A stretch of DNA of 64,000 nt from Albidovulum litorale (GCF_025751495.1 NZ_JAOWKZ010000004.1:1-64000); one strand, 5' to 3'; counted from the first letter of the stretch, positions 16,196-24,358 are shown. Notes: generated by a model not told the origin, from the sequence alone. Translations and numbers: made by a program.

Positions 16196-16917
16196 CCAAA
16201 ATGTGTGGAAAAACCTACTGGCTGATCGGAGCGAGCGAGGGGTTAGGTCGGGCGCTGGCAAGGAAACTGGACGGCCGGGGCGCCCGGCTGGTGCTTTCGG
16301 CCCGAAGCGCCGAGCGGCTGAACTCGCTCGCAAGCGAACTCAGCGATGCACGGGTTGTGCCTGTCGACGTGACCGACCATATGTCCGTACGCTCTGCCGT
16401 CGGCTCTGTCTGGCCGGTGGATGGTATCATCTACAACGCGGGTGCCTACACGCCCATGCGCGCGACCGAGTGGGATGCCGATGCCGCGCTGACGATGTGT
16501 GACGTGAACTTCCTTGGCGCGATGCGGGTGCTTGGAGAGATCGTGCCGCAGATGGTGTCCCGAGGGCACGGCGATATCACGCTGATCGGATCTCTCGCCG
16601 GCTATCGCGGCCTGCCTGCGGCGATCGGCTATGGGGCCAGCAAGGCGGCACTGGTGAGCCTTGCCGAAACCATGCGGCATGATCTGAAGGGGACCGGCGT
16701 CGTGGTCCGTCTCGTCAACCCGGGCTTCATCAAGACCCGCCTGACCGAGAAGAACAGCTTCCGGATGCCGATGATCATGACGCCGGAAGCCGCGGCTGAT
16801 CACGTCGCGCGGGCCATGCGGTCCCGTCGATTCCGCACTGACTTTCCCGCGCCGTTTTCATGGCTTCTCAAGAGTTTCGTTTTCCTGCCCGACATTCTGG
16901 TCTATCGCGGTCGGTAG
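16192..16917 (+). CDS. Short-chain dehydrogenase/reductase
   Basis: A 241-aa classical SDR. It has a cofactor loop GASEGLGRALA (TGxxxGxG variant), IIYNAGAYTP (NAG motif), catalytic Ser in LIGSLAGYRG and YGASKAA (YxxxK), with a VNPGFIKTRL segment. It probably oxidises or reduces a carbonyl or alcohol on a lipid-derived substrate, given co-expression with DUF1365 through an ATGA overlap. The start at 16192 is set by this overlap. A bidirectional terminator follows 84 bp after the stop. Confidence 0.9.
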   Translation: MTKMCGKTYWLIGASEGLGRALARKLDGRGARLVLSARSAERLNSLASELSDARVVPVDVTDHMSVRSAVGSVWPVDGIIYNAGAYTPMRATEWDADAALTMCDVNFLGAMRVLGEIVPQMVSRGHGDITLIGSLAGYRGLPAAIGYGASKAALVSLAETMRHDLKGTGVVVRLVNPGFIKTRLTEKNSFRMPMIMTPEAAADHVARAMRSRRFRTDFPAPFSWLLKSFVFLPDILVYRGR

Positions 16918-17000
16918 GCACCTACAGTCCAAGAAGCAAGGGTCAGGACGCTCTCTTCTCAGGCCTCGCTGGATGAAGGTTGAGCATTCAGACAAAAAGA

Positions 17001-17036
17001 ACCGGTGCTGCCCTGAATTGGCAGCACCGGTTTTTT
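17001..17036. terminator. Bidirectional intrinsic terminator
   Basis: A perfect 12-bp stem (ACCGGTGCTGCC, 7-nt loop, complement) at 17001-17031, followed by TTTTT on the plus strand and preceded by AAAAAG, which gives CTTTTT on the minus strand. It lies between the convergent SDR and fasciclin genes and can end both transcripts. Confidence 0.9.
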
Positions 17037-17072
17037 CGGTCATCAGCGGAAGTCGACCTTATGTGCAGCCGA

Positions 17073-17588
17073 TCAGTGGCAGGCCGGGCGCTGTCCCGGC
17101 AAAAGCACCTTGTCGACGACATGGATCACGCCGTTGTCGGCCATGATGTCCGCGACAACGACATTCGCCATCTCACCGGTTCCATCGGCGATCGTCACGC
17201 CATCGCTGCCTGCGGTGATGCAGAGCCGCTCGCTGGCCAGAAGCGGCTTGAAGTAGTTCGATCCGGCCGGGATCATGCTGGCGGTCAGCTTGCGGTCATC
17301 CACATGGTAGAGCAGCACATCGGTCAGTTGCGCCTTGTTCGCGGGCTCGAGAAGGGACTCCACGGTCCCGGCGGGTAGCGCGGCGAATGCATCGTTCAGC
17401 GGCGCGTAGACGGTGAAGGGGCCCGGTCCGGACAAGGTCTCGGCCAGACCGGCCGCGGTAACAGCTGCAACGAGGGTCGAGAAACGTTCATCACCCGCGG
17501 CAATCTCGACGATGTTTGCGGCTTGCGCAGTTGTTGCCGACATGGCGATCGCGAATGCTGCGGCGGTGGCTTTCAGATTGGCTTTCAT
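17073..17588 (-). CDS. Fasciclin (FAS1) domain secreted protein
   Basis: A 171-aa protein with a Sec signal peptide (residues about 1-23, ending AQA) and one FAS1 domain. The domain shows FSTLVAAVTAAGLAETL, the GPFTVYAPLNDAFAALP H1 motif, LLYHVDDRKLTASM (YH motif) and GVIHVVDKVLLP (H2 motif). FAS1 proteins are envelope adhesion-type proteins; a fasciclin gene is part of the singlet-oxygen RpoE regulon in R. sphaeroides as I recall. The predicted RpoE promoter at 17646-17675 supports the same control here, with a leader of about 50 nt. Confidence 0.88.
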   Translation of the reverse strand: MKANLKATAAAFAIAMSATTAQAANIVEIAAGDERFSTLVAAVTAAGLAETLSGPGPFTVYAPLNDAFAALPAGTVESLLEPANKAQLTDVLLYHVDDRKLTASMIPAGSNYFKPLLASERLCITAGSDGVTIADGTGEMANVVVADIMADNGVIHVVDKVLLPGQRPACH

Positions 17589-17645
17589 TCCCTGGTCTCC
17601 GGTTTGGCGGGCCTCTGCGCCCGGTCTGCTTCAATGTTCGTGCAA

Positions 17646-17675
17646 GGGATACGGAGGCGGTCGAAAAGTGGATCA
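17646..17675 (-). promoter_or_regulatory. Predicted RpoE (ECF11) promoter for fasciclin gene
   Basis: Minus strand: -35 TGATCC (17675-17670), an 18-bp spacer, -10 TATCCC (17651-17646). The same architecture is seen at the other three predicted sites of the cluster. Confidence 0.72.
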
Positions 17676-17715
17676 TCGACTCACGAATTCGTGATTTAAG
17701 TTACTGTTATAAATA

Positions 17716-17743
17716 TAAAAAAGCCGCCGGAATCACCGGCGGC
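17716..17743 (-). terminator. Intrinsic terminator of rpoE-chrR
   Basis: A perfect 8-bp GC stem GCCGCCGG / CCGGCGGC with a 5-nt loop, followed on the minus strand by TTTTTT and an AT-rich run. It lies 24 bp after the chrR stop. Confidence 0.88.
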
Positions 17744-17767
17744 CCGAACTGCGCGGTCGTGGTAAGA

Positions 17768-18403
17768 TCAGATCCGGAACAGCGGTTGCAACAGGCGCGG
17801 CATAAGTGCACGGAACCGGAGCGGCGCATCGGTTGCCGCGAGGCAGATACAGGCGTCGCCCGGACCGGCGACCGGCGTGTGGGCCAGTTCCTCGTCGGCA
17901 ACCTCGAGATCTCCGATCCCGAACTGCCCGGTTTCATCGGCGAAGCTTCCCTGCAGCACCAATGTCAGTTCCAGGCCGTTATGCCCATGGTCGGGAACCG
18001 CCTGACCCGGAGGAATGTAGAGAAGACGCGCAGAGCCGGCATTTCCCGCCATGAGAATATCCTGACGCACCCCCGTCCCAAGGGTTTTCCAGCGCGGCGC
18101 GCCGCCCTTCAATGCCTCCATAACCGGTCCGGGGAAGATGCCCGACCGTTTGGCCACAGGTTCTGGCGTATAGGGGTCGTCAAGCTTGGAAAGGACATCT
18201 GTCTTTAGACTGCCCGAAAGTGATTCCCCGTCGACCGTTTCCAGAATTGCACCGCCGGCCGCTTGATGCGCTTCAAGTGCCACGCGGCACTGGAGGCAGA
18301 GCGATACATGGCTGGCGACGACCAGTGCAAATGGTTGTGGCAGCGAACCGGCTGCGTAAGCCGCCAGCATGGCATCGGGGGTATGATGCTTAATCGCGGA
18401 CAT
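17768..18403 (-). CDS. chrR: ChrR-type zinc anti-sigma factor with cupin domain
   Basis: A 211-aa anti-sigma factor that holds the adjacent sigma factor inactive until singlet oxygen or organic peroxide triggers its release. The N-terminal zinc-binding anti-sigma domain has ligand candidates His7, His32, Cys36 and Cys39 (SHVSLCLQC). The C-terminal cupin carries a second metal site: PDHGHNGLELTLVLQG and EELAHTPV. The protein ends LLQPLFRI, nearly as in R. sphaeroides ChrR. It directly abuts the end of rpoE, the usual sigma/anti-sigma operon. Confidence 0.92.
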   Translation of the reverse strand: MSAIKHHTPDAMLAAYAAGSLPQPFALVVASHVSLCLQCRVALEAHQAAGGAILETVDGESLSGSLKTDVLSKLDDPYTPEPVAKRSGIFPGPVMEALKGGAPRWKTLGTGVRQDILMAGNAGSARLLYIPPGQAVPDHGHNGLELTLVLQGSFADETGQFGIGDLEVADEELAHTPVAGPGDACICLAATDAPLRFRALMPRLLQPLFRI

Positions 18404-19036
18404 TCAACGCATTCCCTTTAACTCATGTCTCAGTCGCTCCAGCCCGAGCCGGATACGCGATTTGATAGTTCCCAATGGCAGCCCGGTCTGGGTGCTGATC
18501 TCTTGATGTGTCAGTTCGCCCAGATAGGCTTTTTCGACCATCTCGCGCTGCTCATCGGATAACAGCGCGAGCGCATTTTTCAGTTTGGTCGCTTCCTGTT
18601 CCAGCGCCACGATCTGGCTGGCATCGGGTTCCGCCTCACAATCCTCCACCAAGTCTTCCGGCTCGGGACGGCGCTCCCTGCGTACGATATCAATCTGCCG
18701 GTTTCGGGCGATCTGGTATATCCACGCGGACACCTGTGCGCGGTGCGGGTCGAACAACGATGCCTTTCGCCAGACCGTCAGCATGACATCTTGAACGATC
18801 TCCTCGGCCTGATGGGCCGGTGTGCCCGACCGCATCATCATTCCCTTGAGGCGCGGCGCGAAATGGTCGAACAGTGCCGAAAAGGCATCCCGGTCGCGTT
18901 TGTCCCGCACGGCAAGCATCCAAATGGTCTGCTGTGAACATTCGGACCATGGCTGCGACAAATGTCTACTTTCACGACGAGGGACCAAAGGCACAAAGCC
19001 CACGGTGCGCTGGATATCGAGGTTCACGGCAAACAT
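18404..19036 (-). CDS. rpoE: ECF sigma factor RpoE, singlet-oxygen response (ECF11 type)
   Basis: Group IV sigma factor. Region 2 is visible as DAFSALFDHFAPRLKGMMMR, EEIVQDVMLTVWRKA and WIYQIARNRQIDIVRR; region 4 as LLSDEQREMVEKAYLGELTHQEISTQTGLPLGTIKSRIRLGLERLR. The R. sphaeroides RpoE has the same DLTHREL-type region 4. The N-terminus is uncertain: the ATG at 19036 sits at the predicted transcription start, so a downstream start (GTG at 19027 or 19003, or ATG at 18919) may be real. Followed without a gap by chrR. Probably autoregulated from the promoter at 19041-19070. Confidence 0.92.
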   Translation of the reverse strand: MFAVNLDIQRTVGFVPLVPRRESRHLSQPWSECSQQTIWMLAVRDKRDRDAFSALFDHFAPRLKGMMMRSGTPAHQAEEIVQDVMLTVWRKASLFDPHRAQVSAWIYQIARNRQIDIVRRERRPEPEDLVEDCEAEPDASQIVALEQEATKLKNALALLSDEQREMVEKAYLGELTHQEISTQTGLPLGTIKSRIRLGLERLRHELKGMR

Positions 19037-19040
19037 ACTC

Positions 19041-19070
19041 GAAATACGACGCTGCGCATCACCTAGATCA
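19041..19070 (-). promoter_or_regulatory. Predicted autoregulatory RpoE promoter
   Basis: Minus strand: -35 TGATCT (19070-19065), an 18-bp spacer and -10 TATTTC (19046-19041). It differs from the other sites by one base in the -35 box. The start point would be at or just inside the first ATG of rpoE. Confidence 0.65.
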
Positions 19071-19558
19071 CTTTTTTTTCACGTGCAGTTCGATCGCCTG
19101 GCAACCGGCCATTTGTGGCAACCGTTTCTCATACGACAATCGGACACCGGGTGTTGGGCTGCGTCCGCAATGGCTTTTGCGGCGGCAAAAGTCATTACGA
19201 CTACTGGCATCACTTAACCGGTGGACTTCGACTTTCCGTTATAGCCAGTTGCCTCTGCTTGTACTCAGACAATTCCGCACAAAGGTATGACCGGCCGCTC
19301 TAAAGAAAGTTCTGTCTGGAACGGTTTGAATTCCGATCCGCCTCAATACTGCAGCCGGTCCTTCGCATGTGGTGAATTTCTGTATCAATCCGAGCATCGG
19401 CCATTGGGCGACCGCATGATTTCACATATGTCACGAATGACAGTTTCGGTGGACCGCGCTGCAGCAATCAGTTGCTGCGACCAACGGCGGGAACGGGCCG
19501 GACGTGTCCGGCTTGCCATGTATTGGGGGCGGCGCGCTCCGTCCCGCCCTTTGCCATT
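19071..19558. other. Intergenic region upstream of rpoE
   Basis: About 490 bp between rpoE and the 3' end of the acyl-CoA synthetase gene. It begins with a T-rich stretch. Open frames here are short, lack ribosome binding sites and show no family features, so none is called. No terminator with a T-run was seen for the minus-strand operon that starts further along. Confidence 0.45.
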
Positions 19559-21193
19559 TTATTGAACCGCAAGATCCCTCGCGTGTTCGCGCAGAACGAA
19601 CTTCTGGATCTTTCCGGTCGAGGTTCTTGGAATGGACATGAAAACAAACCTGCCGGGAACCTTGTATGGGGCAAGGTGCGCGCGGCACCAGGCCTGCAGC
19701 GTCTTCGCATCCGCTGTGTGGTCGGTGGCAAGTTCGACAAAGGCGCAAGGCGTTTCGCCCCATTTCTCATGCGGCATCGCGACGACGGCGGCGACTGCGA
19801 CGGCGGGATGCCGGTAGAGCGCCTCCTCGACCTCGATCGAGGAGATGTTCTCTCCGCCCGAGATGATGATGTCCTTGGACCTGTCCTTCAGCTGGATGTA
19901 GCCGTCGGGATGCATGACACCCAGATCGCCGGAATGGAACCAGCCCCCTTCAAAGGCTTCCTGCGTCGATTTCGGGTTGCGAAAATAGCCCTTCATCACG
20001 ACATTGCCGCGGAACATGACCTCGCCGATGGTCTTGCCGTCGCGCGGCACGGGCTGCATCGTCTCGGGGTCCAGAACGTCGAGCTGTTCCAGCGCCAGGT
20101 AGCGCACGCCCTGCCGGGATTTCAGGGCGGCCTGTTCCGCCCGGGGAAGTTCGGACCAGCTTTCGTGCCAGTCGTTCACGACGGCCGGACCGTAGGTTTC
20201 CGTAAGGCCGTAAAGGTGGGTCACGTTGAAGCCCGCATCCCGCATGTCGGCCAGAAGCTTTTCGGGCGGTGGTGCTGCGGCGGTGAAGAACTGCACGGTC
20301 TGGTCGAGATCGCGCTTGACCGCATCGGGTGCCGAAATCATCAGCGACATGACAATGGGGGCGCCGCAGAGATGGGTCACGCCTTCATCGGCCAGCGCAG
20401 TCCAGATCGGTTCCGCCCGCACCTGCCGCAGGCAGACATGGGTACCGATGATGGCGGACATCGTCCAGGGGAAGCACCAGCCGTTGCAGTGGAACATCGG
20501 CAGGGTCCAGAGATAGACCGCGTGTTTCTGCATCGACGTCGTCAGAGCGTTGCCCTGCGCCAGAAGGTAGGCGCCGCGATGATGCGACACGACGCCCTTC
20601 GGGTCGCCGGTCGTGCCGGAGGTGTAGTTGATCGAGATCGCGTCCCACTCATCCTCGGGCATGAGCCATTCGAAATCCGGGTTGCCGCGGGTCAGGAATA
20701 CCTCGTAGTCGGCGGCCTCGAACTCGGTCGGCGCACCGTCATACTCCGGATCGTCGTACTGGATCAGGACCGGTTTCACCGTGGCAAGGGCCAGCGCCTC
20801 TTGCATCAGCGGCATGAATTCGCGGTCGACGATCACGATCCTGGACATGGCGTGATCGAGCTGGAATGCGATGATGGCCGCATCCAGACGGGTATTGATC
20901 GAATGAAGGACCGCGCCGCACATCGGAACGCCGTAATGGCATTCCAGCATCGCCGGTGTGTTGGCCAGGAGTGCCGAAACCGTGTCGCCACGACCGATGC
21001 CGTTCTTGGTCAAGGCCGAGGCAAGGCGCCGCGACCGCGCGTAGAACTCGGCATAGCTGCGGCGCAGGGGGCCGTGAATGATCGCGGTGTGGTCGGGAAA
21101 GACGCTGGCCGCGCGTTCGAGAAAGGTCAGCGGCGTCAGCGGCTGGTGGTTCGCCGGGTTGCGGTCCAGATCGGTGTTGTAGGGATTCTGCAT
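19559..21193 (-). CDS. Acyl-CoA synthetase (AMP-forming), acyl-activating-enzyme type
   Basis: A 544-aa ANL-superfamily ligase that adenylates a carboxylic acid and transfers it to CoA. It has INYTSGTTGDPKGVV (P-loop), LYGLTETYGP, GWFHSGDLGVMHPDGYIQLKDR (ribose-binding Asp) and TSTGKIQKFVLRE with the catalytic Lys. The N-terminus NPYNTDLDRNPANHQPLTPL is that of the PRK08162/AAE-like acyl-CoA synthetases, not the DmdB type. The start at 21193 is chosen from this homology; the upstream extension runs inside the crotonase gene. Last gene of a four-gene operon; the substrate is unknown. Confidence 0.87.
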   Translation of the reverse strand: MQNPYNTDLDRNPANHQPLTPLTFLERAASVFPDHTAIIHGPLRRSYAEFYARSRRLASALTKNGIGRGDTVSALLANTPAMLECHYGVPMCGAVLHSINTRLDAAIIAFQLDHAMSRIVIVDREFMPLMQEALALATVKPVLIQYDDPEYDGAPTEFEAADYEVFLTRGNPDFEWLMPEDEWDAISINYTSGTTGDPKGVVSHHRGAYLLAQGNALTTSMQKHAVYLWTLPMFHCNGWCFPWTMSAIIGTHVCLRQVRAEPIWTALADEGVTHLCGAPIVMSLMISAPDAVKRDLDQTVQFFTAAAPPPEKLLADMRDAGFNVTHLYGLTETYGPAVVNDWHESWSELPRAEQAALKSRQGVRYLALEQLDVLDPETMQPVPRDGKTIGEVMFRGNVVMKGYFRNPKSTQEAFEGGWFHSGDLGVMHPDGYIQLKDRSKDIIISGGENISSIEVEEALYRHPAVAVAAVVAMPHEKWGETPCAFVELATDHTADAKTLQAWCRAHLAPYKVPGRFVFMSIPRTSTGKIQKFVLREHARDLAVQ

Positions 21194-21200
21194 CGCGATC

Positions 21201-21998
21201 TCACTGATCCTGCCACTGGGGCGCGCGTTTCTCGATGAAGGCGCCGATGCCTTCCTCGGCGTCGCGGGCGAGCATGTTCTCGACCATGACGTTTGAGGCA
21301 TAGTCATAGGCCTGGGCCAGCGGCATCTCGCGCTGCGCGTAGAAGGCACGTTTGCCGGTGGCGAGCGTCATGCTGGATTTCGATGCGATCTTGCGCGCCA
21401 TCTCCATGGTCGCTTGCCGCAAGGCGTCCTCGGTCGCAACCCGGTTGACCAATCCGATTTCGGCCGCGCGGGTGGCCGAGGTCATGTCACCGGTCAGGAG
21501 CATTTCCATAGCATGCTTGCCCGCGACGTTGCGCGACAGCGCCACCATCGGGGTCGAGCAGAAAAGCCCGATATGGACGCCCGGCGTGCTGAACTGCGCG
21601 GTGTCAGCGGCAACGGCCAGATCGCAGCTGGCCACCAGTTGGCACCCCGCCGCCGTGGCAATCCCCGTAACCTCGGCAATAACAGGTTTCGGGCAGTTCA
21701 CGATCGCCTGCATGACGCCCGAACACATCGCCATCACCTTGGTGAAATAGGCCCGGCCGCGATCCGGGGCCGCGCGGCCCGCGGTCATTTCCTTCAGGTC
21801 ATGACCCGCGCAGAAGGCCGGTCCGTTCGCGGCAAGGATGACGACCCTCACCGCCGGGTTGGCCCCGGCCTCCGCAAAGGCTGCGCCGAGTTCCGTCAGC
21901 ATTGCCTCGGACAGCGCGTTGCGGCGGCGGGCATCGTTCAGGGTCAGGCGGAGGATGCCGTCGTCCTCCAGATCGCGCAGAAGGATGTTCTCTTGCAC
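21201..21998 (-). CDS. ECHDC3-like crotonase-fold protein lacking hydratase glutamates
   Basis: A 265-aa enoyl-CoA hydratase/isomerase superfamily member. The oxyanion-hole segments are intact (GPAFCAGHDLKEM and TAAGCQLVASCDLAVA). The two catalytic glutamates of crotonase are replaced: Gln stands in AAGCQLVAS and His in PGVHIGLFCSTP. This pattern and the end (EGIGAFIEKRAPQW) match mitochondrial ECHDC3 proteins. A simple hydratase reaction is therefore doubtful; isomerase, hydrolase or binding roles are possible. It starts 21 bp after the OsmC gene and ends 7 bp before the ligase start. Confidence 0.82.
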   Translation of the reverse strand: MQENILLRDLEDDGILRLTLNDARRRNALSEAMLTELGAAFAEAGANPAVRVVILAANGPAFCAGHDLKEMTAGRAAPDRGRAYFTKVMAMCSGVMQAIVNCPKPVIAEVTGIATAAGCQLVASCDLAVAADTAQFSTPGVHIGLFCSTPMVALSRNVAGKHAMEMLLTGDMTSATRAAEIGLVNRVATEDALRQATMEMARKIASKSSMTLATGKRAFYAQREMPLAQAYDYASNVMVENMLARDAEEGIGAFIEKRAPQWQDQ

Positions 21999-22019
21999 AG
22001 GTCTTCTCCCGGTCGGGGC

Positions 22020-22469
22020 CTAAAGGACGTTGATCTCGACACTGTCGGCGAGCGTGTTGGCGATGAAGCAGTAGCGGTGTGCGCGGTCCTGCATTGCCTC
22101 CAACGTCTTGTCGTCGACCGAGAAGCCGGTATCGAAGCGGACCACCGGGTGCAGGTCGATGCGCGTGACCGACATCTGTCCCTTGGGATTCTTGCCAAGA
22201 TGGGCAACCGCGTGATCGTGGTAGCTGGCCACCGGCCACTTGGCCTTCGCGGCCAGCGCCAGGAAGGTCATCATGTGGCAACTGGACAGCGCCGAGGCGA
22301 GCGCCTGTTCGGGGTTGGTGTTTTCCGGTTTGCCGCCCCAATCCGGGGCGGCATCCACTTGCACTTCATAGCTGTTGTTGTAGCGCACGACATGTTCGGC
22401 GGAGTATTTGCCGGGCTCGAAGCCGGGCTCGACGCGGTGCCAGTGCAGTTCGATCGAAAGGTCGGACAT
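22020..22469 (-). CDS. OsmC family peroxiredoxin-like protein
   Basis: A 149-aa OsmC/Ohr-superfamily protein. The two active-site Cys are present in ALSSCHMMTFL and AHRYCFIANTL, with an Arg/Glu pair expected from the N-terminal half. OsmC proteins reduce organic hydroperoxides. In this operon it sits between a one-carbon demethylase and CoA-thioester enzymes, so it may detoxify by-products or act on a thiol compound; that is inference. It is 28 bp downstream of the DmdA-like gene. Confidence 0.87.
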   Translation of the reverse strand: MSDLSIELHWHRVEPGFEPGKYSAEHVVRYNNSYEVQVDAAPDWGGKPENTNPEQALASALSSCHMMTFLALAAKAKWPVASYHDHAVAHLGKNPKGQMSVTRIDLHPVVRFDTGFSVDDKTLEAMQDRAHRYCFIANTLADSVEINVL

Positions 22470-22497
22470 GGGTCAGGACTTTGCTGCTGTGGCGCGT

Positions 22498-23682
22498 TCA
22501 GGCGGCGGCAATTTTCTTCTGCGGATCGTAGAAAGGGCGATCCACGATCGTGGCGCGTTCCGTTCCGGCCTCGTTGACAAGCCCGGTCCTGTTCACGACC
22601 TCCACCTCTGCACCCAGGACGGCATGCTCTGCCGCGACCATCGCCAGAGCAATGTTCTGTTTCAGGCGCGGCGAATAGACCGCCGAGGTGACCTTGCCGA
22701 TGGTCACACCGTTCTTCCGGATCGGCCAATACGAGGTGTTCGGGCCCTTCAAGGGGGTACCCTCGATGATCAGACCGACCTGTTTGCGGCTGACACCCTG
22801 CTCCTTGATCCGGCGCAGCGCGGCCTTGCCGATGAAATCGGCCTCCATATCCAGGTTCACCAGCCGGTCAAAGCCCAGCTCGAACGGATTCGTGTTGATG
22901 TCGGCATCGGCGTGATAGGACAGCATGCCGCCTTCGATGCGGCGGATCGACGAGGTGTGACCGGGCTTCAGGCCAAACGGCTCGCCCGCCGCCATGATCT
23001 TTTCCCACAGCTCGTCGCCGCGCGATCCGTCCTGCAGGTAAAGCTCATAGCCCAGTTCGCTAGACCAGCCGGTGCGCGACACGATCAGCGGAATGCCGTC
23101 CAGCTCGACCGCGCGCAGCCAGTAGTATTTCAGGTCCATGATGCTGTCGCCGAAAAGCGCCTTCATCACCTCGCCGGATTTCGGGCCCTGCAGCTGCAGC
23201 GGTGAGACATCCGGTTCGCGGATCGTCACATCGAGCCCCGAATGCACGGCCACGCCCTGCGCCCAGAGCAGGATGTCGCTGTCGGCGAGCGAGATCCAGA
23301 AGTGGTTCTCGGCCAGACGCAGCAGGATCGGGTCGTTCAGGATGCCGCCATCGGCATTGGTGATCAGCACGTACTTGCACTGCCCGACCGTCATCTTCGA
23401 CAGATCGCGCGGGGTCAGCATCTGCACGAATTTCGCGGCATCGGGACCTGTGATCTCGACCTGACGCTCGACCGCGACATCGCACAGGATCGCGTCGTTC
23501 ACGAGGTTCCAGAAGTTCTGTTCCGGATCGCCGAAGTCGCGCGGGATATACATGTGGTTATAGACCGAGAACCCCTTGGCGCCCCAACGGACGGTTGCCG
23601 CGAAATACGGGGATTTACGGATCTGCGTTCCGAAACCGAATTCGTCGGCGTGCTTCGTACCAAAATCGCTTACTTTCGTCAT
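22498..23682 (-). CDS. DmdA-like GcvT-fold tetrahydrofolate-dependent demethylase
   Basis: A 394-aa member of the GcvT/DmdA/DMGDH superfamily, which moves a methyl or methylene group to tetrahydrofolate. It carries VKGF-type YNHMYIPRDFGD, CDVAVERQVEITGPDAAKF, GGILNDPILLRLAENHFWIS and REPDVSPLQLQGP. Asn in GGILND replaces the catalytic Asp of GcvT (GGxxDD), as in DMSP demethylase DmdA, and SLADSD and EPDVSP also match DmdA. It is about 25 residues longer than DmdA and divergent from it, so DMSP is possible but not shown. First gene of the operon with OsmC, ECHDC3-like and acyl-CoA synthetase. Confidence 0.78.
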   Translation of the reverse strand: MTKVSDFGTKHADEFGFGTQIRKSPYFAATVRWGAKGFSVYNHMYIPRDFGDPEQNFWNLVNDAILCDVAVERQVEITGPDAAKFVQMLTPRDLSKMTVGQCKYVLITNADGGILNDPILLRLAENHFWISLADSDILLWAQGVAVHSGLDVTIREPDVSPLQLQGPKSGEVMKALFGDSIMDLKYYWLRAVELDGIPLIVSRTGWSSELGYELYLQDGSRGDELWEKIMAAGEPFGLKPGHTSSIRRIEGGMLSYHADADINTNPFELGFDRLVNLDMEADFIGKAALRRIKEQGVSRKQVGLIIEGTPLKGPNTSYWPIRKNGVTIGKVTSAVYSPRLKQNIALAMVAAEHAVLGAEVEVVNRTGLVNEAGTERATIVDRPFYDPQKKIAAA

Positions 23683-23866
23683 CGTGTTTGCCCTTGCTGG
23701 CGGGTCATTCCCAGACCGCGCGACCTCGTCTAACTTGGCGAGGTTCTAGGGGCATTCAGGATGAAGATTCGGGCCAAAGATTCATGCTAGAGAGACCGAA
23801 CGGACTATTTTTTATTGGGAGTTCGGACCGTTTGGTCGTTCTGGTAACCAAGCGGGTTCCGCGGGG

Positions 23867-24358
23867 TCACTTCCCGGAATCGGCCAGCAGGCGGGCGAGA
23901 TTGGGCTGAACCGATTTGACCTCTCTGGTCACGATGTAAGTCATGTAACGGTCGATCCCGAGTTCTTGCGACAGCATGTCGTCCATCAGTGTCTGGAAGG
24001 CAGAAAGGCTGGTGGTAACAACCGTCATCACATAGTCCATCCCGCCACCCGTGGCCACGCATTCAGTGACCTCGTGAAGGTTGCGGATATGCATCTCGAA
24101 GCGGTCGAAATCCGTCTTGCGGTGGCTTTTCAGGGAAACCGTCACGACGACCTTGGAGACATCGACTATCTTCCCCAGCGCAAGGTCCGCGTGGTAGCCG
24201 CGGATAAGGCCGGCCTTCTTCAGCCGGGCAAAACGCGCCCAGCAAGGGGTGGCGGAGAGCCCGACCAGTTCCGACAACTCGGACTTACTCAGTTGGCCAT
24301 GCTGCTGCACTGCACTGAGGATACGAATGTCTGCGGCGTCGAGGGCGGTTGGTTTCAT
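23867..24358 (-). CDS. Lrp/AsnC family transcriptional regulator
   Basis: A 163-aa feast/famine regulator. The N-terminal HTH reads LDAADIRILSAVQQHGQLSK then SELVGLSATPCWARFARLKKAGLI. A RAM (AsnC) ligand-binding domain follows, with VTECVATGGGMDYVMTVVT. Lrp proteins respond to amino acids or related small molecules. It lies 184 bp upstream of the DmdA-like operon on the same strand and could control it. The ATG at 24358 overlaps the stop of a six-codon minicistron; the open frame extends further but without a ribosome binding site. Confidence 0.87.
   Translation of the reverse strand: MKPTALDAADIRILSAVQQHGQLSKSELSELVGLSATPCWARFARLKKAGLIRGYHADLALGKIVDVSKVVVTVSLKSHRKTDFDRFEMHIRNLHEVTECVATGGGMDYVMTVVTTSLSAFQTLMDDMLSQELGIDRYMTYIVTREVKSVQPNLARLLADSGK

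Noticed and set aside
19472-21238. 588-codon plus-strand open frame opposite the acyl-CoA synthetase
   Set aside because: Antisense shadow created by GC-rich third positions; Arg/Gly/His-rich, no domain, and the minus-strand ligase has all catalytic motifs.
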